Shown here: positions 5,818-5,971 of the stretch, one piece after another
Position numbering within the stretch: the first letter of the stretch is position 1
How the letters are laid out: each line of letters starts with the position of its first letter
From: Alphaproteobacteria bacterium
GTDB lineage: Bacteria > Pseudomonadota > Alphaproteobacteria > Caulobacterales > Parvularculaceae
Direction of reading: 5' to 3'
Assembly (NCBI GenBank): GCA_030428745.1
Contig: JAUIEG010000179.1
Location: forward strand, 1 to 5,971
Length of the DNA: 5,971 bases
Notes under the pieces: model-generated
Told to the model about the DNA's origin: nothing
What the model saw: the letters and a program-made list of their open reading frames with translations, nothing else
Databases searched by the model: none
Program-made: the position numbers and the translations under genes

Positions 5818-5971
5818 CTATTCCCCCCTCGTCAGCAACGCATCAAGGCATGCCATGCGCATGGCGACGCCGTAGAAGACCTGACGGAGAATGAGTGAGC
5901 GTTCCTCGTCGTCGGCAAGAGCGCCGCAAATTTCGACGCCGCGATTCATGGGGCCGGGATGCATGACCCGT
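5818..5971 (-). CDS. pyrB: Aspartate carbamoyltransferase catalytic chain, C-terminal 50 residues (cut by right edge)
   Basis: PyrB condenses carbamoyl phosphate with aspartate to give N-carbamoyl-aspartate, an early step of pyrimidine synthesis in the cytoplasm. Only the C-terminus is in the window. It reads VMHPGPMNRGVEI, the conserved PyrB block after the aspartate-binding loop, then an acidic stretch (ADDEERS), then LILRQVFYGVAMRMACLDAL, matching the family's final helix pattern (QV..GVA.RMA.L). The stop is TAG at 5818-5820. The more distant ornithine carbamoyltransferases lack this exact HPGPMNRGVE block. The downstream neighbour in many alphaproteobacteria is pyrC on the same strand; here the next gene is the convergent DUF4253 gene 3 bp away. 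Confidence 0.93.
   Translation of the reverse strand, partial: RVMHPGPMNRGVEICGALADDEERSLILRQVFYGVAMRMACLDALLTRGE

Overview
The window looks like chromosomal DNA from an alphaproteobacterium. By hand count, sampled stretches of the housekeeping genes are about 60% G+C. The gene order pyrB, plsY, dprA, topA, all on the minus strand, matches a conserved alphaproteobacterial neighbourhood that I know from general knowledge. No genus can be assigned from the sequence alone.

Layout from right to left, in the direction of the minus-strand genes. The last 50 codons of pyrB (aspartate carbamoyltransferase) enter at the right edge and stop at 5818. A plus-strand gene for a DUF4253-family protein (5029-5814) follows, ending 3 bp from the pyrB stop. 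It is clearly lower in G+C (about 49%) and sits where pyrC is normally found. A 108-bp divergent region separates it from plsY (4321-4920, acyl-phosphate:glycerol-3-phosphate acyltransferase), whose end overlaps the GTG start of dprA (3216-4328) by 8 bp. A 230-bp intergenic region with a plausible promoter precedes topA (286-2985, DNA topoisomerase I), which ends in a very lysine-rich tail. After a further 117 bp, a gene for a lipoprotein precursor begins near 168 on the minus strand and runs off the left edge. It starts with GTG and is cut by the window, so it is easy to miss.

How the genes relate: pyrB belongs to pyrimidine synthesis, plsY to phospholipid synthesis, dprA to single-stranded DNA and RecA handling, and topA to supercoiling control. 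They share a locus rather than one pathway. plsY and dprA are translationally linked by overlap, while topA probably has its own promoter. The unusual part is 4921-5820, where an opposite-facing, compositionally different gene of unknown function splits the usual pyrB-pyrC-plsY run. No RNA genes, insertion sequences, CRISPR arrays or strong terminators were seen. No stretch longer than 300 bp lacks a gene.
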